Shown: piece by piece, positions 45,746-55,169 of the stretch
How positions within the stretch are numbered: position 1 is the stretch's first letter
How the letters are laid out: every line of letters begins with the position of its first letter
Source of the DNA: Saprospiraceae bacterium
GTDB taxonomy: Bacteria; Bacteroidota; Bacteroidia; Chitinophagales; Saprospiraceae
Length of the DNA: 64,000 nt
Direction of reading: 5' to 3'
Assembly: GCA_016714985.1 (NCBI GenBank)
Contig: JADKBS010000003.1
Coordinates: forward strand, 248,001 to 312,000
Position numbers and translations under genes: made by a program
The notes under the pieces: model-generated
The model's input: only the letters and a program-made list of their open reading frames with translations
Told to the model about the DNA's origin: nothing
Databases searched by the model: none

Positions 45746-45831
45746 GGTCTGAGGCGACGCCTCAAAATGGCCGCTTCGTGAGTGCTGTTTTGCAGGTTTT
45801 TGATGGCCATTTTGAGGTGTCACCTCAGACC
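45746..45831. repeat. 27-bp inverted repeat with 32-bp centre, upstream of the ATPase/HNH pair
   Basis: GGTCTGAGGCGACGCCTC and on (45746-45772) pairs with 45805-45831 with two mismatches; each arm itself contains the shorter near-palindrome GAGGCGACGCCTC. It sits in the only gap between the helicase and the ATPase promoter and could be an operator or the footprint of a small mobile element. Confidence 0.75.
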
Positions 45832-45832
45832 A

Positions 45833-45864
45833 TTGGCAGAACCACCCGCAAAACCCTATCTTTG
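45833..45864 (+). promoter_or_regulatory. Promoter of the Septu-like operon
   Basis: TTG(G) (45833-45836), about 20-bp spacer and TATCTTTG (45857-45864). Start site near 45871; ATG at 45901. The inverted repeat above ends at the -33. Confidence 0.65.
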
Positions 45865-45900
45865 CGAAGCACCGCAACTAAAAAGCGGTTCAGAAAAAAC

Positions 45901-47166
45901 ATGAAACCATTTCGCATCACATCGCTGGAAGCCCACCAGATTGGCCCGTTTGGCGACCTGAAAATGACCTTCCCAGAGAAGCCCGCTGGCATGGCGGACA
46001 AGGCGGAGGTGCATATTTTGACGGGGGAGAATGGGACGGGGAAGAGTACGTTGTTGGAGCTATTAGTGAACGGAATTGATTCAGATATGGAAAGGCTTTC
46101 GGCAAAGTGTAGAGATGAAAAAACACATTTTTCAATAAAATTCTCTGAAGGCGCAAATACAAGGTGGCAAATCGAAAATGGGTTATATGCGGGTTCAGAA
46201 GGCAATGAATTTGTGAGAATGTATATACAGAACAAAGGTTATTCAAACTATAAAATGTCTTTCTGTGCATTTGCTTATTCTGGTTATAGGTTTATGGAAC
46301 GAGTGGAAATACCCGATTTAAAAGAACTCAGTGGGCCATATTTAGCCCAAGCGTTGAGCTTTAAAAACTCGATAGAACCACAAAAAATTATTCAATGGTT
46401 GGCAATTACACTGACTAAAGAGTCAATAGCAAAACATGATAATGTTGATGCAGCCAATCGTTTTAGAAGAACAATTAATAGTTTGGAAAACGCTATATCA
46501 AAAATTATTGAGAGTCCAATCAGCTTTAAATTAGGTTATGAACCCTTTAACGTAATCATCGAAGTCAACCACGAGCGCCTCGACTTCAACCTCCTCCCCG
46601 ATGGCCTAAAAAGCATCATCTCTTGGCTGGCCGACCTGCTCATGCGCATGGACCGGGTGAAATGGGTGGACGACATCCCCGTTTTCGAGCGGAACTTCAT
46701 CTTGTTCCTCGATGAAATAGAAGTACACATGCACCCCCGCTGGCAGCGGAAGATACTCCCGGCGGTGCAGGGGCTGTTCCCCAATGCGCAGATTTTCATC
46801 TCCACGCATTCGCCCTTTGTCATCAACTCGGTGGACGGGGCTTGGATTCACCGCCTCGTGAAGCCGAACGGGGACAGCGAGGCATTGGAGCCGGTTTTGA
46901 GCGAGGACGGGAAAAGCGTGACTCAGGTTTTGGAAGAGATATTCGATATTACCGAACGGTTTGGCGTCGGCCCGGAAGCGGATTTGAAGCGATTTTACGA
47001 GGTAAGGAACAGGCTGATTAAGGATGGTTCTGAGGATGGGAAAGACAAGGAGGAATTAATCCAAATCGCCAAAAAACTGCAAGGACAAAGCACCACGCTC
47101 GACCAAATCGTGGCCATGGAAATCCGGCAACTGAACCGCATTAAACAATTGGAAATCAATGTTTAA
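45901..47166 (+). CDS. AAA/ABC-type ATPase, PtuA-like (Septu-like defence module)
   Basis: 421 residues from the ATG at 45901; the frame upstream of it translates the inverted repeat. Walker A GENGTGKST (42-50), a signature-like LLPDGLKSIISWLADL, Walker B ILFLDEIEVHMHPRWQ, and an H-loop ISTHSPFVINSV show an SMC/ABC-class (AAA_15/AAA_21) ATPase. The C-terminal helices (ITERFGVGPEADLKRFYEVR, later KKLQGQSTTLDQIVAMEIRQ) are typical of defence ATPases. An HNH nuclease gene follows 11 bp later, the PtuA-PtuB order of Septu antiphage systems. The central ~500 bp (about 46045-46560) are AT-rich, the ends GC-rich. No reverse transcriptase is near, so it is not a retron of that type. The defence role is inferred from gene pairing. 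Confidence 0.82.
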   Translation: MKPFRITSLEAHQIGPFGDLKMTFPEKPAGMADKAEVHILTGENGTGKSTLLELLVNGIDSDMERLSAKCRDEKTHFSIKFSEGANTRWQIENGLYAGSEGNEFVRMYIQNKGYSNYKMSFCAFAYSGYRFMERVEIPDLKELSGPYLAQALSFKNSIEPQKIIQWLAITLTKESIAKHDNVDAANRFRRTINSLENAISKIIESPISFKLGYEPFNVIIEVNHERLDFNLLPDGLKSIISWLADLLMRMDRVKWVDDIPVFERNFILFLDEIEVHMHPRWQRKILPAVQGLFPNAQIFISTHSPFVINSVDGAWIHRLVKPNGDSEALEPVLSEDGKSVTQVLEEIFDITERFGVGPEADLKRFYEVRNRLIKDGSEDGKDKEELIQIAKKLQGQSTTLDQIVAMEIRQLNRIKQLEINV

Positions 47167-47177
47167 CACAAGCCCCC

Positions 47178-47780
47178 GTGAGAAAATTCAAACGAACACA
47201 AGCTCCCGATTTCCTTGTAAAAAACGCTTCGGCCTGGGGACAGGAATATGCCGATAAGCGAAAGCAAAACCCATCTTATCGTTTTAATTGGAAAAGCCAT
47301 AAAGGGCAACGTGTAAACCAATTGATTGAACCATTGCTGAAGGCAATGACCGACCATCATTGTGCCTATTGTGACCATTTTCCGGCACAAGTCTCCGACG
47401 ACACCATTGACCATTTTGGGCCAAAGGGCGATGAGCGTTTTTATTTGTTGGCGTATGAATGGACAAACCTTTATTCCGGCTGTGCCGATTGCCAAAAAGT
47501 GAAGAACGAGCAGTACGATGATGCCCTCCTTCGCCCCGATTCGGATGATTTTTCTTTTGAACGATATTTCACCTATGATTACGACCATCATAAAATCGAA
47601 GTGAGGGGCGATGCAAGCACCGCCGACCAAGACTGCGCTGCTACAACAATTAGAATTTTCGGGCTGAACAGGCAGGGGCTGACAGACGCAAGGCGCCATG
47701 CTTGGGAACGCTATATTGGCAAGCATCCAGCAGCTATAAACCTCTTGGATTTCCCCTACCGCTTCATGTTTGAGCTATAA
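47178..47780 (+). CDS. HNH nuclease, PtuB-like (Septu-like defence module)
   Basis: 200 residues, GTG start at 47178. It carries a zinc-ribbon type HNH: CAYC (62-65), DH (78-79) in TIDHFGPK, Asn 97 in TNLYSGC, and CADCQKVK (102-109). The N-terminal MRKFKRTQAPDFL matches the usual opening of these ATPase-associated HNH proteins. In Septu the ATPase ring holds and activates PtuB to degrade DNA or RNA after phage sensing. The two genes form an operon with an 11-bp gap. The known family link is strong; activity against phage here is inferred. Confidence 0.83.
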   Translation: MRKFKRTQAPDFLVKNASAWGQEYADKRKQNPSYRFNWKSHKGQRVNQLIEPLLKAMTDHHCAYCDHFPAQVSDDTIDHFGPKGDERFYLLAYEWTNLYSGCADCQKVKNEQYDDALLRPDSDDFSFERYFTYDYDHHKIEVRGDASTADQDCAATTIRIFGLNRQGLTDARRHAWERYIGKHPAAINLLDFPYRFMFEL

Positions 47781-47940
47781 ACCTCCCTCCTTCGCAACCA
47801 TAATCCCCTCGTTCAAATAGCCCTGGCACAGCTTGCCAACGCCCCTATTTGCCCCCAACCCCATCAAATACCAAGAAAATGTCATTTTTTTCAAAAAAGG
47901 CTCGTCTATTTGCGCTGTCATTCACCGAATAGCCGAATAA

Positions 47941-50900
47941 ATGTGCCGCCATTTTTTGAACCCAACTTTTTGCTGCTTACTTGCTGCTTTTGCTGCACAG
48001 GTTGTGTTTTTACAGGTTGGCTTGGCACAGGTTTCATTCCAAAACCATACGCTGCTCACTGCCGCCGATGGCCTTTCCGAGACCCACCTCAATTGCTTGG
48101 TGGAGGATGCGGAGGGCTTTATTTGGCTTGGCTCCAAAAACGGATTGAACCGATATGACGGGCACAGCTTCAGACAGTTTTTTAGCGGTACTGGCGCCGG
48201 GCAACTCAGGGGGCAAAACATCAAATGCCTTGCCCGCTACGACAGCCTTCATATCCTCGTCGGCACGGACATCGGAATAGCCCGTGTGCAGATCCGCAAT
48301 TTTCGGATAACGCCGCTGGTGTTCCCTGCTCCCAAGCACTTGGCGACCCATGCCAACCATGTCCACCAAATGCAGGTGCAGCCCAATGGCAGCATTTGGG
48401 TCGTCACGTCTGGCGGCGTTTTCTTGGTGTCGGCGGACATGGAAGTTCAGCAATCGTACTACTTCCCCGACGAAGAAGCATTGGCAGCGAGCCACCTCCA
48501 ACCAAGCCGCTTGCTGGTATTTCCCGATGGGAAATTGTGGGTCGTGGCACCAGTTCCGACGCAGTTCTCCCAGCAGGCGGTCTATGAAATCAACCCTGCC
48601 CAGCGCATGATGGCCTTGCTGGAGCGCCAACCCTTCCCCGATGCTGGGCGGTTCTTGTCGTTGGTGCAGGCCAACGATACCCTGGGGCTGGTGCTTTACG
48701 AACGGGGCGACAAAACGGTGCGGTCAACCATTTTCAATCTGCGAAAACGACAGTTTGCAGAAGTGCCTTGCAAGCCTTTTCACTTTTCCAATTTCATCCC
48801 TTTTTTCAGTCACCCCGAACCGGGCAAAATCGGCCTGAGCACCAAGGGCCTGACCGATTTTTACAGCTTCGACGTGGCGAGCCAACAGTGGGAATATTTC
48901 CCTTTTTCACAGCCACCCATCCTTGAGGGCGTGGTAAAATCGGGCGGTGGCATGGTGCTGGCCGCCACGGGCAAGGGCCTTTTCAGGATCTCGCCGGTCA
49001 ATCGGCTTTTCAGTTTCAAGCCTGCGATAGCGGCAATGGCCCGCAACAAAGAAGGCGAACTGCGGATGATGGCGATGGCGAACACGAGCAGTGGTACTGC
49101 GGCGGTAAGTTGGGATGGCAGATTGGTGGTTTGTGACGCAAAAACGGGCGAATGCAGGTCCTCCTTGCTTTCAATGCCAGGCGCCAATAAGTTGAGCGTT
49201 TTCTCGCTAATCCCGTTTCAGGGCGACACCCTTTTGGTGGCATCCAACCGAGGCAGTTTTTGGGTGAACACCAGCGATGGGGCGAGCGGTCGGCTGGTGG
49301 GGAAGTACAAGCCCAGTTTTTTTGACACGCTCACCGCTGTTAGCCTTGCCGACAGCCAGGGCGATATATGGTTTGGGTTCGTGCAGTTCAAGGGCTTGGT
49401 AAGGTATAATCCCAAGCAAAAAACCTTTGTCCACTACCCGTTTTCAGATAAATATGGGCAACTTTTTTTCAATGAAATAAGCGGGCTGACAGAAGATTCC
49501 AACGGCGATATATGGCTGGGGTGGCAGGGCGGCGGCCTGGCAAAATGGGTGCGGAGTGCTGACAGCATTGCCATGTTCTTTCCAGATTTAAGTGCTGGCA
49601 ATTCGTTCAAGAACAATATCACGTCCATGGCCACTGCGCCCGATGGCCGGATATGGATGGGCACCGCAGGCTACGGCCTGTTCGCCTTCCACCCAGCTAC
49701 CATGCGGTTTTTGAACTATACCCGGCAGCACGGCTTGACGCACGATTATGTCACCGCCGTTGCGGTGGATTGCGAGGGCATCATCTGGGTGGGTTCCCGC
49801 AACGGGCTTTCGAGGCTCGACCCCACCACGGGCAAAGTCTATCGCTTTTTTGAGCAGCACGGCCTTCCGTCCAACCATGTTTATGTGGTAAAGGCAATGC
49901 CCGATGACCCCTGCCAGGTTTTTATTGGGGGCGATGGCGGCTATCGGTTGCTGGATGTCCGGCATTTTCCGGCCCCGCCAACGGGCAGCGAAATCATCGT
50001 GAACCACCTGAAAATCAACCAAATAGACCGACCGTTTACGAACGACGGGTTATTGGCGCTCGACTATGATGAAAACAATATAGAGGTGGCATTCTCCAGC
50101 CTTAATTTATTGGACGGCTATTTAAACGAATATTATTATCGGTTTTCTGAAAACGATAAAATATGGAAGCCCGTCGGCCATGAAAATATATTGCGTTTAA
50201 CGGGACTTCAAGGCGGGCGTTATAATATCATAATAAGAGGGTGCGTCAATGGTGGCAATTGTTTTGAGCAACAGGTATTGCGTTTTTCCATAAAAAAACC
50301 ATTTTGGAAATCGCCGTTGTATTATGGTATTATTGGGTTATTGATTGCCATAATAACCGCTATATATTTTAAACTAAAACTGAACAATATCATGCGACTC
50401 CAAAAGCTGCGGCAAAAAATATCCTACGATTTGCACGACGATATTGGCTCCAACCTAAGCAGTATTCAAGTACTTACGGCATTGTCGAAAAACCCCAATA
50501 TTTCAGCGGAGAAAAAAACTGAAATTGCCGACAAGATTAAGGACTCCGCTGCACAAGTGACCCAAAGCCTCGAAGAAATCATCTGGAACCTGCATCCCAA
50601 CAACGACCATTTTGAAAACATCCAAAACCGCCTTTACGAGCAGGCCAACGAACTGCTTGCCCCCAAGGGCATCACGTTGCACTTCAACATGGAAGCCGAT
50701 TTCGAAAACCTGAAACTGGGTCACGAAAAACGCAGAGAACTGTTGCTGCTTTACCGGGAAGCACTCAACAACACCATCAAATATGCCGAGTGCACGGATG
50801 TTTGGGTGGAAATGAGGCGGCAGGGCAGGCTGCTTTCCCTGTCCATCCGGGACAATGGCAAGGGGTTTGACCCGGCTGCTGCAACGGGCGGCAACGGCCT

Positions 50901-51003
50901 CGTGACCATGCGCTACCGGGCCGAAAACCTTGGCGGCAGCTTTTCCATCGCATCGGAACCGGGCAAAGGGACGGTTGCCAGCTTGGATTTTCCCGCATTT
51001 TGA
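47941..51003 (+). CDS. Hybrid-propeller sensor histidine kinase (Reg_prop + Y_Y_Y + HisKA_3)
   Basis: 1,020 residues. Signal peptide ~1-30 (VFLQVGLAQ), about 14 periplasmic beta-propeller blades (EDAEGFIWLGSKNGLNRYDG; DGRIWMGTAGYGLFAF), a Y_Y_Y domain (about 690-775), one membrane span (about 790-812), then a NarX/DesK-type kinase core with phospho-acceptor His 832 in ISYDLHDDIGSNLSSIQ, N-box REALNNTIKYA and G-box IRDNGKGFD. Such proteins sense a periplasmic ligand and phosphorylate a LuxR-type regulator, here the gene 201 bp downstream. Unlike classic hybrid two-component systems there is no receiver or AraC domain in the same polypeptide. The ATG at 47941 is directly before the signal peptide. 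Confidence 0.92.
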   Translation: MCRHFLNPTFCCLLAAFAAQVVFLQVGLAQVSFQNHTLLTAADGLSETHLNCLVEDAEGFIWLGSKNGLNRYDGHSFRQFFSGTGAGQLRGQNIKCLARYDSLHILVGTDIGIARVQIRNFRITPLVFPAPKHLATHANHVHQMQVQPNGSIWVVTSGGVFLVSADMEVQQSYYFPDEEALAASHLQPSRLLVFPDGKLWVVAPVPTQFSQQAVYEINPAQRMMALLERQPFPDAGRFLSLVQANDTLGLVLYERGDKTVRSTIFNLRKRQFAEVPCKPFHFSNFIPFFSHPEPGKIGLSTKGLTDFYSFDVASQQWEYFPFSQPPILEGVVKSGGGMVLAATGKGLFRISPVNRLFSFKPAIAAMARNKEGELRMMAMANTSSGTAAVSWDGRLVVCDAKTGECRSSLLSMPGANKLSVFSLIPFQGDTLLVASNRGSFWVNTSDGASGRLVGKYKPSFFDTLTAVSLADSQGDIWFGFVQFKGLVRYNPKQKTFVHYPFSDKYGQLFFNEISGLTEDSNGDIWLGWQGGGLAKWVRSADSIAMFFPDLSAGNSFKNNITSMATAPDGRIWMGTAGYGLFAFHPATMRFLNYTRQHGLTHDYVTAVAVDCEGIIWVGSRNGLSRLDPTTGKVYRFFEQHGLPSNHVYVVKAMPDDPCQVFIGGDGGYRLLDVRHFPAPPTGSEIIVNHLKINQIDRPFTNDGLLALDYDENNIEVAFSSLNLLDGYLNEYYYRFSENDKIWKPVGHENILRLTGLQGGRYNIIIRGCVNGGNCFEQQVLRFSIKKPFWKSPLYYGIIGLLIAIITAIYFKLKLNNIMRLQKLRQKISYDLHDDIGSNLSSIQVLTALSKNPNISAEKKTEIADKIKDSAAQVTQSLEEIIWNLHPNNDHFENIQNRLYEQANELLAPKGITLHFNMEADFENLKLGHEKRRELLLLYREALNNTIKYAECTDVWVEMRRQGRLLSLSIRDNGKGFDPAAATGGNGLVTMRYRAENLGGSFSIASEPGKGTVASLDFPAF

Positions 51004-51041
51004 CACCGCATTTTGGCACAGATATGTTATTGATTGGTTCG

Positions 51042-51064
51042 CTGCAAAAGCACGATTTTTGCAG
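51042..51064 (+). terminator. Small hairpin after the histidine kinase
   Basis: CTGCAAAA (51042-51049) and TTTTGCAG (51057-51064), 7-nt loop. Weak on its own; may only attenuate readthrough. Confidence 0.35.
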
Positions 51065-51204
51065 TTGCCCCGCTTACCCATCAATCCGTCATCAGCACAG
51101 ATAAGTGCATAGACATCATAAATCAGGCATTAGACAGTACACAAGTTATTGCTGGTCAATGCTTTATCTAAAGTCTATGGTCTAATTTCTATTGACTTCT
51201 ACTT

Positions 51205-51858
51205 ATGCCCATCCGCCTACTCCTTTTTGAAGACAACGACCAACTGCGCAACAGCCTGGCTTGGCTGTTCGAGGCAACGCCGGACTTGGCACTGTGCGGC
51301 CAGTTTTCGCACTGCCGCAATGCCGCCGCCGAGGTGCGCAAATACTTGCCCGATGTGGTCATCATGGACATCGAAATGCCCGGCATGACGGGCATAGAGG
51401 GCGTTCGGCTGTGCAAGGAAGCCAACCCTGCCACGCATATTGTCATGTACACCGTGTTCGAAGACGATGAGCGGCTTTTCGAGGCCATTTGCGCTGGGGC
51501 CGACGGCTACCTCCTCAAAAAGACCAGCCCCTCCCGCCTCGTGGAGGCCATCCGGGAAGCGCATGAGGGCGGCTCGCCGGTGTCCCCCTCCCTTGCCAAA
51601 AGACTGCTGAAAGCCTTCCAACAACGTCCCTATCTTTTGCCCGAGCAAACGCCCTCGTTCGACCTGTCCACCCGGGAAAAGGAAATCCTCAGCTGGCTGG
51701 TGAAGGGCATGAGCTACAAGCAAATTGCGGCAGCCTGCTTCATCAGCGTCGAAACCGTGCGCCGCCACCTCCAGAACATCTACGCCAAGCTCCACGTCAA
51801 CTGCGGCACCGAAGCCGTGGCCAAAGCCCTCAAGTTTCAGATTGTAGAAGAAAAGTAA
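51205..51858 (+). CDS. NarL/LuxR family response regulator
   Basis: 217 residues. Receiver domain with acidic pocket E9-D10, phospho-acceptor Asp 55 in VVIMDIEMPGMTG, Thr in MYTVFED and Lys in YLLKKTSPS; LuxR-type helix-turn-helix at about 150-210 (LSTREKEILSWLVKGMSYKQ, SVETVRRHLQNIYAKL). Expected partner of the HisKA_3 kinase just upstream. The targets are plausibly the secreted proteins downstream (tail-fibre-like gene at 52075 and following), since they share the neighbourhood, but no operator was identified. Confidence 0.93.
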   Translation: MPIRLLLFEDNDQLRNSLAWLFEATPDLALCGQFSHCRNAAAEVRKYLPDVVIMDIEMPGMTGIEGVRLCKEANPATHIVMYTVFEDDERLFEAICAGADGYLLKKTSPSRLVEAIREAHEGGSPVSPSLAKRLLKAFQQRPYLLPEQTPSFDLSTREKEILSWLVKGMSYKQIAAACFISVETVRRHLQNIYAKLHVNCGTEAVAKALKFQIVEEK

Positions 51859-51940
51859 GCCACCCTCTCTCACCCTCTCACCCCTCTCACCCCTCTCACC
51901 CCTCTCACCCCTCTCGCTCTCTCACCCTCTAAAAATGGCA
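51858..51940. repeat. CTCACCC tandem word repeat after the regulator gene
   Basis: About ten units of CTCACCC(C)/CTCTCACC, pyrimidine-only on the plus strand from about 51862 to 51930, beginning at the regulator stop codon. It lacks a complementary arm, so it is not a hairpin; it could form triplex or slipped structures. Confidence 0.75.
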
Positions 51941-51951
51941 CTATCGTGTTA

Positions 51952-51983
51952 TTGCCCACCCGCCTGCATTGCCCTCAACTTTG
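51952..51983 (+). promoter_or_regulatory. Putative promoter of the tail-fibre-like gene
   Basis: TTG (51952-51954), about 20-bp spacer and CAACTTTG (51976-51983), a one-base departure from TAnnTTTG. Leader about 85 nt. Confidence 0.4.
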
Positions 51984-52074
51984 CACCATCGAAATAAACA
52001 ACTCCCCTGTTTCGCCCCTCATTGCTTCTTAACCACGACGGTTCCTGCGGCCGTTTTGCAAAAACTTGCTCACG

Positions 52075-55000
52075 ATGAATAAGTCAGTCCTTTGCCTAAT
52101 CCTCCTCTTGCTGATGGTTGGATCCATCCGATCACAAACAGGCGTTTCCATCAGCCCTGCTGGCAACGATGCCGACCCCAGTGCCATGCTCGATGTTTTT
52201 TCAAATAGCAAGGGTGTGTTATTTCCCCGCATGACCTCCGCCGAACGGAACGCCATCGCCAGCCCGGCAGTGGGCCTGCTCGTCTTCGACACCGATACCA
52301 AGAATTTCTGGTTCTACGAACTCACTGGCTGGAAAAAGCTGCCCACCAGTGGCCGCCTTGCCGACCTTGACGGCGACACCCGTGTGGACGTGGAGGCAAA
52401 TCCCGACGAAGACTTCATCCGTTTTACCATCGGTAGCACGGAGAAGATGACGCTGTCAAAGAATGCCAGCGGTTCGGCCCGGCTCGGATTCCCAGACGCC
52501 AACAACAATACCTTTATCGGCCTTTCGGCAGGCGAACTCAACAACACCGGGGCCGACAATACTTTCGTGGGCAACTTGACGGGCTTCAACAACCTGGGCG
52601 GAAATAACAACAGCTTTTTCGGCGAGGGGGCGGGTTATGCCAATACCAGCGCCAGCGATAATTCGTTTTTTGGCAAAAATGCCGGGGCGGAAAACACCAC
52701 TGGCCATTCCAACACCTTTCTTGGGAAATCGGCGGGCGAGGCCAACTCAACTGGCACGGGCAACACCCTCGTGGGTATGAACGCAGGCCTAAACAATACC
52801 ACGGGCAGCCAAAACACGGCCCTCGGTGACAGCAGCCTCATGAGCAACATTAGTGGGGACAGGAATACTGCCCTCGGCAATAGGGCGCTAATGTCGAACA
52901 CTACGGGTGTGGACAATACCGCAGTCGGGTTCGATGCCTTGAACGCCGCCACCAATACCTGGGGCAACACGGCGTTCGGCTCGAAGGTGCTCATGTCCAA
53001 TACCATTGGCGTTTTCAACACGGCGACTGGTGATAGAGCACTTTATCACAATACCAACGGCGACAAAAACACGGCGTCGGGTGCATTATCGCTTCACAGC
53101 AACACGACTGGATTTGGCAATACGGGTTATGGTTTCTCATCGCTCTATTCTAATTCGACTGCATTTTACAACACTGGCTATGGTTTCCAGACCCTTTACA
53201 ATAACACGACGGGTCAAAAAAACACTGCCATTGGCTCTTATGCAGCATTTCAAAACATGACCGGCAGCTACAATGTGGCACTGGGCCATGCGGCGTTGTC
53301 AGGCAATGTTTCCGGCCATACCAACATCGCCATAGGCAATTTGGCTATGGAATCTAACGGCTCCCGTTCCAACCTCATTGCCATCGGCGACTCAACGCTG
53401 ATGAACAATGCCACAGGCGCTACGCTCTCCATCCACGGCACTGCCAACACGGCGCTCGGCTCGAAGGCGCTTATGTCCAACACGACGGGGTTTAACAATA
53501 CAGCACTTGGTTTCGAGGGTTTGAAATCCAACACAATTGGGGTTTCAAACACCGCCTCTGGCACCCAAAGTCTCAACCACAACACCACGGGCAACCACAA
53601 CACCGCCTGCGGCTATAACTCCCTTTTCGACAATACAACTGGCAGCGAAAATACCGCTTTCGGCTCACTCGTCCTCTTAGCCAACACAACGGGCAGCGAG
53701 AACACCGCCACTGGCTACCATTCGCTTTTCGACAATACGACCGGCAGCGGCAACCTGGCCCAGGGCTTCCGGTCGCTGTACAACAATACCACGGGCTTCA
53801 GCAACGTGGCGCTGGGCCGCCGTGCACTCTACAACAACACCGACCGCTCCAACCTCGTGGCAGTGGGCGATTCGACCCTTTTCAACAACGGGCTGGGAGT
53901 CGTGGACGCCAACGATGCTAAGTTCAACACGGCCATTGGCTCCAAAGCCTTGTTTGGGAACACAAGAGGAAGGAACAATACGGCAACTGGCCATCAGGCG
54001 CTTTTCACCAACAGCTCAGGCATAGACAACACGGCCAATGGCGCCGGCGCCCTATTTTCCACTACCACAGGTTCCGGCAATAGTGCTACTGGCTACCAAT
54101 CGCTTTATTCCAATACTGGCGGCTATTACAACGTGGCAAATGGTTATAAGTCGTTGTATGCCAATACGACCGGGGATTACAACACTGCAATGGGCTACTT
54201 GGCGCTGACCGACAACACAACAGGGAGCAGCAACCTAGCCATAGGAGTTAGCGCAGCTGCGAACAATACCGTTGGTTCCAAAAACATCGCCCTCGGCGAT
54301 AGCGCCCTCTACGTCAACACGACGGGGGCCTACAATATTGCCATCGGGACAGCCGCCAATTCCGATCATTCCGACAATTACTACAATATCGCCATTGGCC
54401 ACCACACGATGTTGGGCAATGAGATTGGCGACCACAACACTGTTATAGGTAGCCATGCTGATGTTGCTGGGAACAGCATTTTTAATAGCCATGCCCATAA
54501 TAACACCGCTATAGGAAGCTATACCAGCACCAGTTGGGGCTTAATAATTGGATCCAGCAACGCCACTGCCATCGGCTATCAAGCCAGTGCTAATGGAAAT
54601 TCAGTTCGTCTTGGCAACTCAAGCGTCGCCACCATCGGCGGCTACGCCCCCTGGACCGACCTCTCTGACGGGCGCTTCAAAAAAAACGTCCATGAAGACG
54701 TACATGGCCTTGACTTCATCCGCCAACTGCGGCCTGTGACCTACAACCTCGATATGCCGCTCTTGGCCAAAACCCTTGGCGAAGATGAGCCCTCCCGTGG
54801 CGGCCCGGCAGATGAAAACACCTTAAAAAGCCGGGAAGCCAAAGGCCGTATCCGCTATACTGGTTTCATCGCCCAAGAGGTGGAGTCCGCTGCCAAGGCC
54901 CTTGGCTACGACTTCAGCGGCGTGGATGTGCCCGCAGGCGAAGGCGGCCATTACGGGCTGCGCTATGCCCAGTTCACCGTGCCACTCGTGAAGGCCGTGC

Positions 55001-55131
55001 AAGAACTCGACGCCGAGAACAAGGCGCTCAGGGAAGAGCTCGCTTCGCAAAAAGCGCTGCTGGAAACCCTGCAACATGCGGTTTCTGCCCTGCAAAGCGA
55101 TTTGGGAACCACTAAAAAAGGCATGAAATGA
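52075..55131 (+). CDS. Secreted tail-fibre-like protein with S74/endosialidase intramolecular chaperone
   Basis: 1,018 residues from the ATG at 52075 (MNKSVLCLILLLLMVGSIRSQ signal peptide; a TTG nine bases earlier adds nothing). After a short FPRMTSAERNAI segment common in such proteins, residues ~140-850 are ~45 repeats of a YadA-head-like 15-16-mer (NNTTGSENTAFGSLVL), which should form a left-handed beta-roll trimer. The C-terminus (SDGRFKKNVHEDVHGLDFIR, then LRPVTYNLD, YTGFIAQEVESAA) is the self-cleaving S74 peptidase/chaperone domain that trimerises phage tail spikes, followed by a coiled coil (VKAVQELDAENKALREELAS). No T9SS C-terminal domain is seen. Likely a trimeric surface adhesin. 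Confidence 0.9.
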   Translation: MNKSVLCLILLLLMVGSIRSQTGVSISPAGNDADPSAMLDVFSNSKGVLFPRMTSAERNAIASPAVGLLVFDTDTKNFWFYELTGWKKLPTSGRLADLDGDTRVDVEANPDEDFIRFTIGSTEKMTLSKNASGSARLGFPDANNNTFIGLSAGELNNTGADNTFVGNLTGFNNLGGNNNSFFGEGAGYANTSASDNSFFGKNAGAENTTGHSNTFLGKSAGEANSTGTGNTLVGMNAGLNNTTGSQNTALGDSSLMSNISGDRNTALGNRALMSNTTGVDNTAVGFDALNAATNTWGNTAFGSKVLMSNTIGVFNTATGDRALYHNTNGDKNTASGALSLHSNTTGFGNTGYGFSSLYSNSTAFYNTGYGFQTLYNNTTGQKNTAIGSYAAFQNMTGSYNVALGHAALSGNVSGHTNIAIGNLAMESNGSRSNLIAIGDSTLMNNATGATLSIHGTANTALGSKALMSNTTGFNNTALGFEGLKSNTIGVSNTASGTQSLNHNTTGNHNTACGYNSLFDNTTGSENTAFGSLVLLANTTGSENTATGYHSLFDNTTGSGNLAQGFRSLYNNTTGFSNVALGRRALYNNTDRSNLVAVGDSTLFNNGLGVVDANDAKFNTAIGSKALFGNTRGRNNTATGHQALFTNSSGIDNTANGAGALFSTTTGSGNSATGYQSLYSNTGGYYNVANGYKSLYANTTGDYNTAMGYLALTDNTTGSSNLAIGVSAAANNTVGSKNIALGDSALYVNTTGAYNIAIGTAANSDHSDNYYNIAIGHHTMLGNEIGDHNTVIGSHADVAGNSIFNSHAHNNTAIGSYTSTSWGLIIGSSNATAIGYQASANGNSVRLGNSSVATIGGYAPWTDLSDGRFKKNVHEDVHGLDFIRQLRPVTYNLDMPLLAKTLGEDEPSRGGPADENTLKSREAKGRIRYTGFIAQEVESAAKALGYDFSGVDVPAGEGGHYGLRYAQFTVPLVKAVQELDAENKALREELASQKALLETLQHAVSALQSDLGTTKKGMK

Positions 55132-55169
55132 AGCATCGGACATCCACCCTGAATTTGCCCAAACACCCA

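Noticed and set aside
45733..47780. Retron of the Septu-linked type
   Set aside because: No reverse transcriptase gene or msr-msd-like RNA found near the ATPase/HNH pair.
51858..51940. Tandem CTCACCC run as a CRISPR or origin iteron
   Set aside because: Units of about 7 bp without spacers; simple-sequence word repeat after a stop codon.
52500..54640. Dense short repeats that could suggest a CRISPR array
   Set aside because: The repeats are in-frame codons of a YadA-head-like protein (NNTTGSENTAxG), without conserved direct repeats and unique spacers.
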